Positions 26,874 to 35,707 of a DNA stretch of 55,223 nt are shown here, in pieces. Source of the DNA: Deltaproteobacteria bacterium (GTDB lineage Bacteria > Desulfobacterota > Desulfomonilia > UBA1062); contig JAHDRW010000011.1 of the NCBI GenBank assembly GCA_018433085.1, positions 1-55,223 of the forward strand, written 5' to 3'. Each line of letters opens with the position of its first letter. Position 1 is the stretch's first letter. A program made the position numbers and the translations under genes. The notes beneath the pieces were generated by a model. The model ran no database searches, was not told the DNA's origin, and was given only the letters and a program-made list of their open reading frames with translations.

Positions 26874-28975
26874 CGGTACGGATAAACGACATTCTTGAAG
26901 AGGTGTCGGGGTACATCCCCGATGCGGACACCAGGATCATTGAAAAGGCATACGTGTTTTCGGCGCGTGTGCACCAGGGCCAGACGCGCCTGAGCGGCGA
27001 GCCTTACCTCAACCATCCCCTGGAGGTCGCCTATCTCATCGCCCAGATGCATCTGGACGTGAACGCGGTGGTCGCGGCCCTTCTCCACGACACCATCGAA
27101 GATTCGCTTACCAAGGTGGAGGATATTGCCGCAGGCTTCGGGGAGGAGGTCGCCCAGGTGGTGGACGGCCTCACCAAGATTTCCAAAATCGACTTCCGCT
27201 CCGAAGAGGAGCAGCAGGCGGAGAATTTCCGCAAGATGATCCTGGCCATGAGCAAGGACCTGCGGATCCTCCTGATCAAGCTGACCGACCGGCTGCACAA
27301 CATGCGGACCCTGCAGTACCACAAGCCCAGGTCCCAGGAGCGGATCGCGCGCGAGACCCTGGAGATCTATGCGCCGCTCGCAAACAGGCTCGGCATCCAC
27401 TGGCTCCAGATCGAGCTGGAGGAGCTGAGTCTGAAGTATCTCGACCCCACGGGGTACAAGACGCTCAAGGCCAAGCTCGAGGACATCGAGAAGGCCAAGG
27501 ATGCCTACCTGCGAGAGGTGATGGACCAGATACGGTCCAAGCTTGAGAGCGTGGGGATCAATGCCGAGGTCAAGGGCCGGATCAAGCACGTCTACAGCGT
27601 GTACCAGAAGCTCAGGAAGCAGGGCATACCCTTCGAGGACGTGTACGACGTCATGGGCATGCGGATCATCGTCTCGAGCGTGGCCGAGTGCTACGAGGCG
27701 CTCGGGATCATTCATTCCATCTGGAAGCCCATCCAGTCGCGCATCAAGGACTTCATCGCCATGCCCAAGGCCAACATGTACCAGTCACTGCACACCACCG
27801 TGTTCGGGCCCGGGGGTGACCGGATCGAGATCCAGATCCGCACCCGGGAGATGGATTTTATCGCCAACGAGGGCATCGCGGCCCACTGGCGCTACAAGGA
27901 CGGCAGGCAGATCAGCGAGCACGAGGGGGAGAAACTTTCCTGGCTCCGGCAGCTCCTGGAGTGGCAGAAGGAGCTCAAGGACCCGCACGAGTTTCTCCAG
28001 AGCGTCAAGATCGACCTCTATCCGGAAGACGTCTATGTCTTCACTCCCAAGGGAGAGGTCAAGCGGTTCCCCGTGGGGGCCACGCCCCTGGACTTTGCCT
28101 ACAGCGTGCATACCCAGCTGGGGAATCAGTGCATGGGAGCCAAGGTCAACGGGAAGATCGTACCCTTAAGGTACAAGCTCAACAGCGGGGACGTGATCGA
28201 GATCCTGCGCTCTTCCAAGCAGCATCCGGGCAAGGACTGGCTCCGCATGGCCAAGACCTCGCGCGCCAAGACCAAGATCAAGGCATGGCTCAGGACCCAG
28301 GAAAACGAGCAGAGCATTGCGCTGGGCAGGGAGATCCTGGAGAAGCGCATCAAGAGCCTGCATCTGGGCAAGGAGGTCGACTACGAGGCCATGGCCAGGG
28401 ACTTTTCCTTCCCGGACACGGAAGCCTTCTTTATGGCGATCGGGTTCGGCAGGCTTTCCGTCAACCAGGTGATCCACCGGATAGCACCGGAAGAGCAGAA
28501 AAAGGCGCCCAAGCAGCAGATTCAGAAGAAGAGGCAGGACTCATCGGGCATCGTGGTCAAGGGGGTGGAGGACCTCCTCGTGCGGTATGCCAAATGCTGC
28601 AGGCCTATTCCGGGCGACGAGGTGGTGGGGTTCATCACCCGGGGCAGGGGCATTACCGTTCACCGCAGCGGCTGCCCGTATGTGATGGAGATCGACTCCA
28701 GACGGCTCATTCCCGTTGAATGGGACAAGAATTTCTCGGAGAACCACGAGATCGAGTTCACGGTGATGTGCGCGGACAAGCCGGGCATGCTGGGATCGGT
28801 CACCGCAGCCATCGGCACCCGCAACGTCAATATCATCCACATGAAGGCCCATCCTGTGGCGAACGGCAGCGCCATGTGCGTCTTCAGGGTCACGGTCAAG
28901 AGTCTCTCCGAGCTCAGAGATCTCTTCAGCGACATCCGCAGGCTCAAGGGCGTGGAGAGGATCGAGCGGCACTAA
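26870..28975 (+). CDS. rel: Bifunctional (p)ppGpp synthetase/hydrolase
   Basis: A 701-residue stringent-response enzyme. The HD hydrolase domain keeps its metal residues (H49, H73-D74 in LLHDTIED), so it can degrade ppGpp. The synthetase domain follows (YDVMGMRIIV, AMPKANMYQSLHT, VQIRTREMDFIANEGIAAHW-like). TGS (VYVFTPKGEVKRFPVG), CC/ZFD (KCCRPIPGDEVVGFI) and a C-terminal ACT domain complete the long form. The likely start is a TTG overlapping the proS stop (TTGA); ATG 26834 inside proS is the alternative. Confidence 0.95.
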   Translation: MTVRINDILEEVSGYIPDADTRIIEKAYVFSARVHQGQTRLSGEPYLNHPLEVAYLIAQMHLDVNAVVAALLHDTIEDSLTKVEDIAAGFGEEVAQVVDGLTKISKIDFRSEEEQQAENFRKMILAMSKDLRILLIKLTDRLHNMRTLQYHKPRSQERIARETLEIYAPLANRLGIHWLQIELEELSLKYLDPTGYKTLKAKLEDIEKAKDAYLREVMDQIRSKLESVGINAEVKGRIKHVYSVYQKLRKQGIPFEDVYDVMGMRIIVSSVAECYEALGIIHSIWKPIQSRIKDFIAMPKANMYQSLHTTVFGPGGDRIEIQIRTREMDFIANEGIAAHWRYKDGRQISEHEGEKLSWLRQLLEWQKELKDPHEFLQSVKIDLYPEDVYVFTPKGEVKRFPVGATPLDFAYSVHTQLGNQCMGAKVNGKIVPLRYKLNSGDVIEILRSSKQHPGKDWLRMAKTSRAKTKIKAWLRTQENEQSIALGREILEKRIKSLHLGKEVDYEAMARDFSFPDTEAFFMAIGFGRLSVNQVIHRIAPEEQKKAPKQQIQKKRQDSSGIVVKGVEDLLVRYAKCCRPIPGDEVVGFITRGRGITVHRSGCPYVMEIDSRRLIPVEWDKNFSENHEIEFTVMCADKPGMLGSVTAAIGTRNVNIIHMKAHPVANGSAMCVFRVTVKSLSELRDLFSDIRRLKGVERIERH

Positions 28976-28992
28976 AAGAGCCCTGGTGCCGC

Positions 28993-29475
28993 CTACAGCT
29001 GCGCCCTGATCTTCTCGATGATGTTGCCTTCCAGCGTTTTCTTGGAAATGCACTCGTGCCATTCCTGGGACACGTTCCTATCGTAGGCCTCGATATGCGC
29101 GGTGATCTTCACCTTGGTGCTCATATCGTTGATGGAGGTCACCAGGATACTCAGGGTATATCCGGCCTGCGACCAGATGGCCAGCCGTGCGGCGGAGGGC
29201 TTCTCCGCGATGGCTTCGATCTCGTAGTGCGCCTGGGGGCCCACCGAATAGTTGACGAACTTGGTCGTTATGACGCCTTTGCCCTTGTCCATGGAATCGA
29301 TGGGGATCGACTCCGTGTTCAGGGTCGTGACCACGGAGTCCCAGACCTTGTCGAAACGGGCGAGATAAAAAGCCGTATCGTCTTTGAAGGCCGGTGCTGC
29401 CTGTTTCGGGGCGGAAGCACAGCCGGTCGCAAGAAATACCGCCAGCAACACCGGAAGGTAGAGCTTCGTTTTCAT
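28993..29475 (-). CDS. Lipoprotein with a BamC/YajI-like domain
   Basis: A 160-residue exported lipoprotein. The signal peptide MKTKLYLPVLLAVFLATGC has a lipobox with Cys19. The mature part contains FDKVWDSVVTTLNTESIPIDSMDKGKGVITTKF, which resembles helix-grip outer-membrane lipoproteins such as BamC. A C-terminal EWHECISKKTLEGNIIEKI follows. The Met at 29475 has GAGGAG upstream. It is convergent with rel (17 bases apart). Family assignment is tentative. Confidence 0.7.
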   Translation of the reverse strand: MKTKLYLPVLLAVFLATGCASAPKQAAPAFKDDTAFYLARFDKVWDSVVTTLNTESIPIDSMDKGKGVITTKFVNYSVGPQAHYEIEAIAEKPSAARLAIWSQAGYTLSILVTSINDMSTKVKITAHIEAYDRNVSQEWHECISKKTLEGNIIEKIRAQL

Positions 29476-29891
29476 TGCGTGTCTCCTCATTGCAATCAAT
29501 CGTGCACGAGACGAAATCTCGTGAAACATACAATACTATAGCAGAGAAACAAGGAAAAATATACCCGCATCTTACAGGGGTTGCACGTCCGCACGAAAGG
29601 CTCCGGGAGGCTGCTACGTCACGTGCCCGCCGCCGATGTGCCGTGATGGAGAAGAGGGCAGGGAGAGAAAGGGGGACAAACCCGGTGCGGGTTCGGTGCA
29701 CATATCCGGACCGCAACGGTGGAGCGTAGTTGTCGCGGGTACGGACGAGCACCGTATTCCCGGCCATGGATTCGGATGTCACCCTTGAACGCGGAGATAT
29801 GAAAAAGGATGGCGCTTCGCGCGTCATCCTGATCGTATATATGAAAAAGCCTTTAAGAAACGGACAATCCCCGATGCGCCCGCCTGGCGGA
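29476..29891. other. Intergenic region upstream of the lipoprotein gene
   Basis: No coding region is supported over about 415 bases. In the presumed leader of the lipoprotein gene lies a 7-bp stem, CACGAGA (29505-29511) with TCTCGTG (29517-29523). An AT-rich promoter-like stretch around 29525-29565 precedes it on the minus strand. Confidence 0.4.
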
Positions 29892-30086
29892 TCAGACCGA
29901 GTGTTTCTCCACCCTGCCCGACTTGATGCACTGGGTGCAGACAATGATCCTTTTCGCACCCTGAGCGGAGGAGACCCGTACCCGCTGCAGATTGGGAAGC
30001 CAGATCTTGCGTGTCTTGTTCATCGCATGAGAGACGTTATGCCCGATTTGCGGGCCCTTGCCGCATATTTCACACTTTCTCGACAT
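29892..30086 (-). CDS. rpmB: 50S ribosomal protein L28
   Basis: A 64-residue ribosomal protein: [26 protein letters not shown] at the start, then LPNLQRVRV and a C-terminal [12 protein letters not shown]. It keeps both CxxC pairs, the zinc-binding form. AAGAAGG lies before the ATG. A tRNA-Leu gene lies just upstream on the same strand. Confidence 0.97.
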   Translation of the reverse strand: MSRKCEICGKGPQIGHNVSHAMNKTRKIWLPNLQRVRVSSAQGAKRIIVCTQCIKSGRVEKHSV

Positions 30087-30115
30087 TGCCTTCTTTCATC
30101 TCGCTTTCTTCGAAT

Positions 30116-30121
30116 ATTATA
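30116..30121 (-). promoter_or_regulatory. Possible -10 element of rpmB
   Basis: A perfect TATAAT on the minus strand directly after the tRNA CCA end. A matching -35 would have to lie inside the tRNA gene and is not good, so the promoter is uncertain. rpmB might instead be read from the tRNA promoter. Confidence 0.25.
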
Positions 30122-30125
30122 TCTT

Positions 30126-30212
30126 TGGTGCCGAAGCCGGGATTTGAACCCGGACGGGCGTAGCCCACCACCCCCTCAAGATGGCGTGTCTGCCAAATTC
30201 CACCACTTCGGC
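30126..30212 (-). tRNA. tRNA-Leu (GAG anticodon)
   Basis: Cloverleaf on the minus strand. Acceptor GCCGAAG pairs with CTTCGGC, followed by A and an encoded CCA. The anticodon stem CCATC/GGTGG encloses loop TTGAGGG with anticodon GAG. There is a long variable arm, as expected for a class II Leu tRNA, and a T-arm with GGTTCAAATCC. It reads CUC and CUU codons. Confidence 0.95.
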
Positions 30213-30425
30213 ATAGACTGATGCTGTTCATAACAATCAAAGGTCTCAGTGTCAATATGGAAAATTGCCCCGGAGACCCGCCACCGCGTCCTTTTCCATG
30301 ACGTTTTTTAAGGGGGCGGGAGAGAAAAGAACAGAACGTGCCGGAGATTTTCCATCGGATCCCGGCACCCGCGTGCTCCGGAGGGCCGTCCTCTCTTGGG
30401 TGCTGAAATTTTACATGATTCGGAA

Positions 30426-30453
30426 TTGATTCTCACCCCGCATTCTTTATTAG
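30426..30453 (+). promoter_or_regulatory. Putative promoter of the oxygen-defence cluster
   Basis: TTGATT (30426-30431) and TATTAG (30448-30453) are 16 bases apart in an AT-rich segment about 60 bases before the first gene. The surrounding AT-rich repeats (GGAATTGATTC, GATATTATTG) could hold a Fur or PerR-type operator, but no convincing palindrome was seen. The rest of the 30213-30511 gap holds no gene. Confidence 0.4.
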
Positions 30454-30511
30454 AGATATTATTGAGAAAAAAATCGAGTCACTGACAAGAAGAAGCTACG
30501 GAGGAGCATGC

Positions 30512-30994
30512 ATGCAGGGAACATTCAACGCGAACGAGGTTTTCCAGATGGCTATCGAGATTGAGAAGCGGGGAGCGGCATTTTATCGCGATGCGTCAGA
30601 TTTTTTCGATGACCCCGGGATAAAGGCTCTGCTCAAGGGCCTCTCGGAGATGGAGCAGGAGCACGAAAGGGAGTTTGTCTCTCTGCGGGAGAGTATGACC
30701 CGGGGCAGTGCCTATGCGCAGGGATATGATCCCGATGGGTTGGCTGCCGCATACCTGGGATCTCTGACGAGCGGAGAGGTATTCGATCGAGCCCTGCTCT
30801 TCATCGGGTCTGAAACCGTGGAAGAGGTGCTGAAAAAGGGGATCGAGGTGGAGAAGAACTCCATCGTCCTCTACACCGGGCTGAAGGGGGTGGTCCCTGA
30901 TGATCTGGGCAGAGACAGGGTGGACCGGATCATCCGCGAGGAGATGAAACATCTGATCGTCCTGGCCGAGCGGCTCGGATCTCTGAAGGGATGA
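30512..30994 (+). CDS. Ferritin-like (rubrerythrin-type) diiron protein
   Basis: A 160-residue four-helix bundle. Two EIEK/EVEK helices (EIEKRGAAFYRDA, EVEKNSIVLYTG) and two EExxH-type helices (EMEQEHEREF, EEMKHLIVLAERL) supply the Glu/His ligands of a diiron site. It has no rubredoxin domain, unlike the rubrerythrin downstream. It probably reduces peroxide or handles iron. GGAGGAGC lies before the start. Its stop overlaps an in-frame ATG of the flavodiiron gene. Confidence 0.85.
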   Translation: MQGTFNANEVFQMAIEIEKRGAAFYRDASDFFDDPGIKALLKGLSEMEQEHEREFVSLRESMTRGSAYAQGYDPDGLAAAYLGSLTSGEVFDRALLFIGSETVEEVLKKGIEVEKNSIVLYTGLKGVVPDDLGRDRVDRIIREEMKHLIVLAERLGSLKG

Positions 30995-31008
30995 AAGGGG
31001 CAAAGACC

Positions 31009-32211
31009 ATGGCGGATATATTCCATGCGGTGAAGGTCAGCGGGAACGTCTACTGGGTGGGCGCGGTGGACTGGACGATCCGGGATTTCCACGGGTACAC
31101 CACCAAGCGGGGGAGCACCTACAACGCCTATCTCATTCTCGGCGAGAAGATCACCCTGGTGGATACGGTGAAGGCCCCCTTCATGGGCGAGCTGCTCGCC
31201 CGCGTGGCGAGCGTGGTGGACCCGGGCAGGATCGACTACATCATATCGAACCACGCGGAGATGGATCACACCGGATGCCTGCCGCAGGTCATCCGGGAGG
31301 TGCGGCCCGATAAGGTCTTCGCCTCGGCAATGGGGGCAAAGGCCCTGAAGGAACATTTTCGAATAGACCGGGAGATCGTGCCGTTGAAGGACGGCCAGGA
31401 ATTGAGCCTGGGGAACCTGAACCTTTCCTTTATGGAAACCCGGATGCTGCACTGGCCGGACAGCATGTTCACCTACCTTAAGGAAGACCGGCTCCTCTTC
31501 TCGCAGGATGCCTTCGGCATGCACCTGGCCACCTCGGAGCGGTTTGCCGACGAGATCGACCAGTCGATTCTCGATTACGAGGCCGCCACGTACTATGCCA
31601 ATATCCTCCTTCCTTATTCGCCCCTGGTGATCAAGCTCCTGGACAGGGTGGGGAAATCGGGCATCCCCATTGAGACCATCGCGCCCGATCACGGGCCGGT
31701 GTGGCGAACCGACCTGGCCCGGATCCTCTCCCACTATCAGACATGGGCGGAGCAGCGGCCCGCAAATAAGGCGGTGGTGCTCTACCATACCATGTGGCAC
31801 AGCACCGAGATGATGGCCCGGGCCATCGAAGAGGGTCTGCGCACGGGAATCACCCGGGTGAAAGTCATGTCCATGGACGCGTTCCACCGCAGCGACGCGG
31901 CCTATGAGATCCTCGGCGCGGGCGCGCTCATCGCAGGGTCTTCCACCCTGAACAACCAGATGCTTCCGTCCATGGCGGATGTGCTCACCTATCTCAAGGG
32001 CTTGAGGCCACGGAACCTCATGGGGGCGGCGTTCGGTTCCTATGGATGGAGCGGCGAGGCGCCGGATCACATCAACGGCTTCCTTGCCGACATGGGGGTG
32101 GATCTCGTCAGAACCCCGGTCAAGGCGAGGTATGTCCCTGATGACGATGTTCTTGAATCGTGCTATGAGTTGGGCAGAACGGTTGCGCTGAAGCTTGGCG
32201 AGGCCATCTGA
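31009..32211 (+). CDS. Flavodiiron protein (oxygen/NO reductase, FprA type)
   Basis: A 400-residue cytosolic enzyme reducing O2 to water or NO to N2O. The N-terminal metallo-beta-lactamase domain has the diiron ligands H82-x-E84-x-D86-H87 (NHAEMDHTG), DAFGMH and PDHGPVW. The C-terminal flavodoxin domain begins near KAVVLYHTMWHSTEMMARAI. ATG 31009 is preferred (AAAGGGG eight bases upstream) over ATG 30991. Rubredoxin, its usual electron donor, is encoded next. Confidence 0.96.
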   Translation: MADIFHAVKVSGNVYWVGAVDWTIRDFHGYTTKRGSTYNAYLILGEKITLVDTVKAPFMGELLARVASVVDPGRIDYIISNHAEMDHTGCLPQVIREVRPDKVFASAMGAKALKEHFRIDREIVPLKDGQELSLGNLNLSFMETRMLHWPDSMFTYLKEDRLLFSQDAFGMHLATSERFADEIDQSILDYEAATYYANILLPYSPLVIKLLDRVGKSGIPIETIAPDHGPVWRTDLARILSHYQTWAEQRPANKAVVLYHTMWHSTEMMARAIEEGLRTGITRVKVMSMDAFHRSDAAYEILGAGALIAGSSTLNNQMLPSMADVLTYLKGLRPRNLMGAAFGSYGWSGEAPDHINGFLADMGVDLVRTPVKARYVPDDDVLESCYELGRTVALKLGEAI

Positions 32212-32343
32212 CAATGGGGTGTGAGCCACGGGGGAGGGAAAACGGTTTACCCGGGTTTAAGGCCCTTTCCGATCCGTGTTCCCGGATGCCGGGGCATGTG
32301 CCGGCACCGGAGAAAAGCATAAGATTCCACAAGGGAGGATGAG

Positions 32344-32505
32344 ATGCAGAGATACGTATGTCAGGTTTGCGGTTACATATACGATCCGGACAAAGGCGAC
32401 CCCGAGGGCGAGATCCCTCCCGGGACCTCCTTCGAGGCGCTGCCCGAGGACTGGGTCTGTCCGGTGTGCGGCGCCTCCAAGAGCGAGTTCGAGCCCGAGG
32501 CGTGA
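32344..32505 (+). CDS. Rubredoxin
   Basis: A 53-residue iron protein: [20 protein letters not shown] at the start and [15 protein letters not shown] at the end. The four iron-ligand cysteines are in CxxC pairs at residues 6/9 and 39/42. The length is standard. GGGAGGATGAG precedes the ATG. It should pass electrons to the flavodiiron protein just upstream. Confidence 0.96.
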   Translation: MQRYVCQVCGYIYDPDKGDPEGEIPPGTSFEALPEDWVCPVCGASKSEFEPEA

Positions 32506-32624
32506 GGCTTCCCGCTCCTGACGGTGATCTTTTCACCCGTGAATCTTTTCAAGCGAAAGGCAGTAGTGCCAATGATGGTGCAGACAAACACGAATACGCA
32601 CGATAGCGGGGAGACTGACCGGTT

Positions 32625-33443
32625 ATGACGGTGTCGGATACTATCCGGGAGGTGTTTCTCCGGGAGACGTTCGACCGGTTCCACCGCCCCGAATACATCT
32701 CTCCCGATCCACTGGAGTTTGTATATCGCTATGATGATCCGCTCGACCGGGAGATCGTCGGGCTCGTCGCCTCGGCGTTCGCCTATGGAAGGGTCGCGCA
32801 GGTGCTGAAAAGCGTGGAAAAGGTGCTCGGGAAGATGGGGTCTTCTCCGCGCGCGTTTCTCGGCAGTGTGCAGGAACCGGATCTTCGAGAGATGTTCCGC
32901 GGATTCAGGCACCGTTTCACCACGGACCGCGAGCTGGTGGAGCTCCTCGTGGGTCTTCAGGGTGTTTTCCGAAGGCACGGGTCGCTCCAGGCGTGTTTCC
33001 TCTCCGGTCTTCGCGCCGGAGACGACACGATCGGGCCCGCCCTCTGCGCCTTTGCCGGCGAGCTCGACGTGCACGGGAACGGCGGGGGCTACAACAGTCT
33101 GATCCCGGCCCCGGAAAAGAACAGCGCGTGTAAGAGGCTGCACCTGTACCTCAGGTGGATGGTACGCTCCGACGCGATCGACCCCGGGGTGTGGACCGAT
33201 GTCTCTCCGGAAAAGCTCATCGTTCCGCTGGACACCCACATGTTCCGAACCTGCAGAGCGCTGGGCATGACCACGCGGTCGCAGGCGGATGGGAAAACCG
33301 CCCTGGAGATCACGTCCGCGTTCCGGGAGATCGAACCGGATGACCCGGTGAGATACGACTTCTCCCTCACCAGGATCGGCATCCGCAGGGAAGGCGATCT
33401 CTCCCGGATGATCGAGTCGTGTGCGCGTGTTCATCGCGACTGA
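32625..33443 (+). CDS. TIGR02757/DUF2400 family protein
   Basis: A 272-residue protein of the TIGR02757 family. Signature stretches are DPLEFVYRYDDPLDREIVGLVASAFAYGRVAQV, NSACKRLHLYLRWMVRSDAIDPGVW and the closing LDTHMFRTCRALGMTTR and ALEITSAFREIEPDDPVRYDFSLTRIGI. The LYLRWMVR and LDTHxxR parts recall HhH-GPD DNA glycosylase folds. No reaction is known. The placement among oxidative-stress genes fits a repair role, which is inference. Confidence 0.85.
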   Translation: MTVSDTIREVFLRETFDRFHRPEYISPDPLEFVYRYDDPLDREIVGLVASAFAYGRVAQVLKSVEKVLGKMGSSPRAFLGSVQEPDLREMFRGFRHRFTTDRELVELLVGLQGVFRRHGSLQACFLSGLRAGDDTIGPALCAFAGELDVHGNGGGYNSLIPAPEKNSACKRLHLYLRWMVRSDAIDPGVWTDVSPEKLIVPLDTHMFRTCRALGMTTRSQADGKTALEITSAFREIEPDDPVRYDFSLTRIGIRREGDLSRMIESCARVHRD

Positions 33444-33468
33444 GATGTGTGCGGGAAAGGAGGAAGAT

Positions 33469-33966
33469 ATGGACGAACGAATTCGCGATGCCATACACCA
33501 GGCGTATACCGGAGAATCCAAGGCTTCGCTCAGGTTGAAGGTCTTTGCCGAAAAGGCCCGGGCCGAAGGCTACCCCCAGCTTGCAAAGCTCTTCCGGGTA
33601 ATATCGTTCTCCGAGGAGCTCCACGGCAAGAGGGCGCTGAAGCTGCTCAGGGAGATCAGGAGCACGGAAGAGAACCTCGCCGAGAGCTTCGAGTCGGAGA
33701 CCAGGGTGGCGGGCGTCGCGTACGATCAGTTCATCAGGTATGCGGAAGAGGCCGGAGACAAGGCGGCGTCGCTGTATTTCAGCCAGTCAAGGGATGTGGA
33801 GGAGATTCATGCAAGGCTGTACAAGGAGGCCATGGACCACGTTCTGGAAGAGCGGCAGACCACCTACTACGTGTGCGACCTCTGCGGGTATGTCTCCGAC
33901 GGCGTGCTGCCCGAGGAATGTCCTGTCTGCGGTGCCGGGAAAGAGCGGTTCGTCTCCTTCGAGTAG
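33469..33966 (+). CDS. Rubrerythrin
   Basis: A 165-residue peroxidase. The N-terminal ferritin-like domain (residues 1-125) carries YTGESKASLRLKVFAEKA, FSEELHGKRAL and DVEEIHARLYKEAM. The C-terminal rubredoxin-like domain has CDLCGYVSDG and CPVCGAGKERF. ATG 33469 follows GGAAAGGAGGAAG. It overlaps nothing but starts 25 bases after the previous stop, in the same orientation, and closes the cluster. Confidence 0.95.
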   Translation: MDERIRDAIHQAYTGESKASLRLKVFAEKARAEGYPQLAKLFRVISFSEELHGKRALKLLREIRSTEENLAESFESETRVAGVAYDQFIRYAEEAGDKAASLYFSQSRDVEEIHARLYKEAMDHVLEERQTTYYVCDLCGYVSDGVLPEECPVCGAGKERFVSFE

Positions 33967-34062
33967 GCCGTTTTCGTGCCTGTCCTTTGCAAGGGGGTGG
34001 GCCGTCCACGTGCCCGTCAATGGCCCTGCGCCGGAGCAGAGACTTCCCGGAAGATACTGAGA

Positions 34063-34272
34063 TCAGCCCCTGGATCGCTGCTTCAGGTGTTCGGACCAGT
34101 AGGTTTCGTATTCCCTGCAGGCCTTCTTGAGTCCCTTGATCGTCCGGATTCCGAGCCGGGAGAGTTCTTCAAGGATTTCTCTTCGTGTTAGCGTCACGGC
34201 ATACAACCTTCCTGATGAACCTGTATTCCGTCCGAATCGCCTCAGCTCGATTGTTACGGTCAGGTGATTCAT
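34063..34272 (-). CDS. Small hypothetical protein
   Basis: An open frame of 69 codons. The last 45 residues are convincingly protein-like: TLTRREILEELSRLGIRTIKGLKKACREYETYW, an amphipathic helix pair. An internal GTG start with GGAAGG upstream would give about 43 residues, starting at MTLTRREIL. No family is recognised. It stands alone between rubrerythrin and the Trp-Pro repeat gene. Confidence 0.35.
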   Translation of the reverse strand: MNHLTVTIELRRFGRNTGSSGRLYAVTLTRREILEELSRLGIRTIKGLKKACREYETYWSEHLKQRSRG

Positions 34273-34421
34273 ATATCAAAAAACAGCCGGTTCTCCAAGA
34301 ATAAAATGAATAATGAATGTTGTCTTTCGGGTGTGGTGCCTCCATGTCCTGCGAGGAGAGGTACCTCTGCCTTTTCTCTCACACCTGGCGGCCGAAAAGT
34401 CCCGCGGATGGCCGAAGGGCC

Positions 34422-35702
34422 TCAGGGATTTTCCTGCTGCCACCGCCAGTGGAGGAGGTCGGAGAGAACCCCGATGCGTGAATATCCGGGACCGTGACCA
34501 TACGAGAAGAGGAACGAGAGCGCGAAGGAGTAATGCGAGCCGGAGCGTACATACCGGAACGTGCGCCAGAGGACGTTCACCTCGGACGAACCGGGCGACG
34601 ACTCTCCGGAGGCGAGGGTCAGCAGGGGCAGGTAGTTTCTCCGGAAGCCCTCGTCGTGAATGGGGACAAGCCAGGGGAAGTACCACAGCCTCCGGTCGCC
34701 GGAGGTGTGCCGGTGCCACAGGGGCCAGGCGGTGAGCTGCTGCGAATTTACGGCCTGCTCCCTGATCAGGGTGTTCTTTTTGCTCAGGAGCAGGATGGTG
34801 GTCCGCTCCTCCCGGATACCGGCAGCGGGATTGTAGCTCGCCTCGCGCTTGTACAGCGGCCAGAGAACGATCTTCATCCGGTAGGATTCTCCGGCGGTCT
34901 TGGTCCAGTAGAAGGGAAAGAATTTGAGCTCCTCGTACGCCCCGGTCGCCTTGCGCAGCAGAGGCCAGGGGAAGTTCGCGCTCGTGAGCTCGGGCGAGGT
35001 GTCCCTGCTGTAGGTGAACAGCGGCCAGAGGATCGAGAAGTTCCAGTAGGTGTCCCCCCGGGAGTAATAGAAGAAGGGTATGAATGCATTGATGTACTGG
35101 GCGCCCCGCCGGAAGTGGAGGAGGGGCCACAGAACGTAATCGTGGCGATAGTTCACCGTTTTCTCGTACCCCCAGAGGGGGAAAACCTGGAACTCGCGGC
35201 CGGGCGAATACCGGAACACCGGCCACAGCACCGAATAGGACTCGATGCCGTTGTTGGTCGTCCGGGAATAGAGGGGCCAGAGCACGAACCGGATCCGGTC
35301 GTGCCCGAAACGGTGATCGAGCCTGCCATAGAGCGGAAAAATCCCGCCATAGCGCTCTGTTTCGTGTCTTCCGAAAAAAAAGATGAGGAGGTTGTAGTTC
35401 TCCCGGTCTTCCTCGTTCGTATAGGAAAAGACCGGGATGAACCGCCCCCGTTCGCGGGTGAAGTGGCCGAGGGGATAGAGGACGTCCGTCCGGGAGGCGT
35501 CGCGGTGGAAAAGGGGGCGAAGCGCGGAATACTCGTCGGTAATGTCCACGAGGGGACCGGCCAGGGAAAGCCGATGCCCCTGCTCGCCCGACTCGAAGAA
35601 GAGCAGGGGGGCGAGGTTGACCGTGGCGGCAGACAGACACTGCCACGGGGCGAGGAGCATCACCGGCAACAGAAACCGGAAGGCTGCGCGCGGGGTCAGC
35701 AT
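34422..35702 (-). CDS. Exported Trp-Pro repeat protein of unknown function
   Basis: A 426-residue protein with a signal peptide (FLLPVMLLAPWQCLSAAT). The mature part repeats a strand-like motif, (V/I)LWP(L/V)(Y/F) or FPLW: VLWPLYSR, VLWPVFRYS, VFPLWGYE, VLWPLLHF, ILWPLFTYS, NFPWPLLR, VLWPLYKRE and AWPLWHRH. The spacing is mostly 20-30 residues. The pattern suggests a beta-rich solenoid or barrel at the cell envelope. It ends the rpe-TPR-MCE transcription unit, four bases after the MCE gene. The overlapping frame 34276-35646 is a shadow. Confidence 0.65.
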   Translation of the reverse strand: MLTPRAAFRFLLPVMLLAPWQCLSAATVNLAPLLFFESGEQGHRLSLAGPLVDITDEYSALRPLFHRDASRTDVLYPLGHFTRERGRFIPVFSYTNEEDRENYNLLIFFFGRHETERYGGIFPLYGRLDHRFGHDRIRFVLWPLYSRTTNNGIESYSVLWPVFRYSPGREFQVFPLWGYEKTVNYRHDYVLWPLLHFRRGAQYINAFIPFFYYSRGDTYWNFSILWPLFTYSRDTSPELTSANFPWPLLRKATGAYEELKFFPFYWTKTAGESYRMKIVLWPLYKREASYNPAAGIREERTTILLLSKKNTLIREQAVNSQQLTAWPLWHRHTSGDRRLWYFPWLVPIHDEGFRRNYLPLLTLASGESSPGSSEVNVLWRTFRYVRSGSHYSFALSFLFSYGHGPGYSRIGVLSDLLHWRWQQENP

Positions 35703-35707
35703 GGTCG

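Noticed and set aside
34276..35646. 456-codon minus frame competing with the Trp-Pro repeat gene
   Set aside because: The other frame has a signal peptide, regular repeats and close spacing to the MCE gene; this one is Arg/Pro-rich with no pattern.
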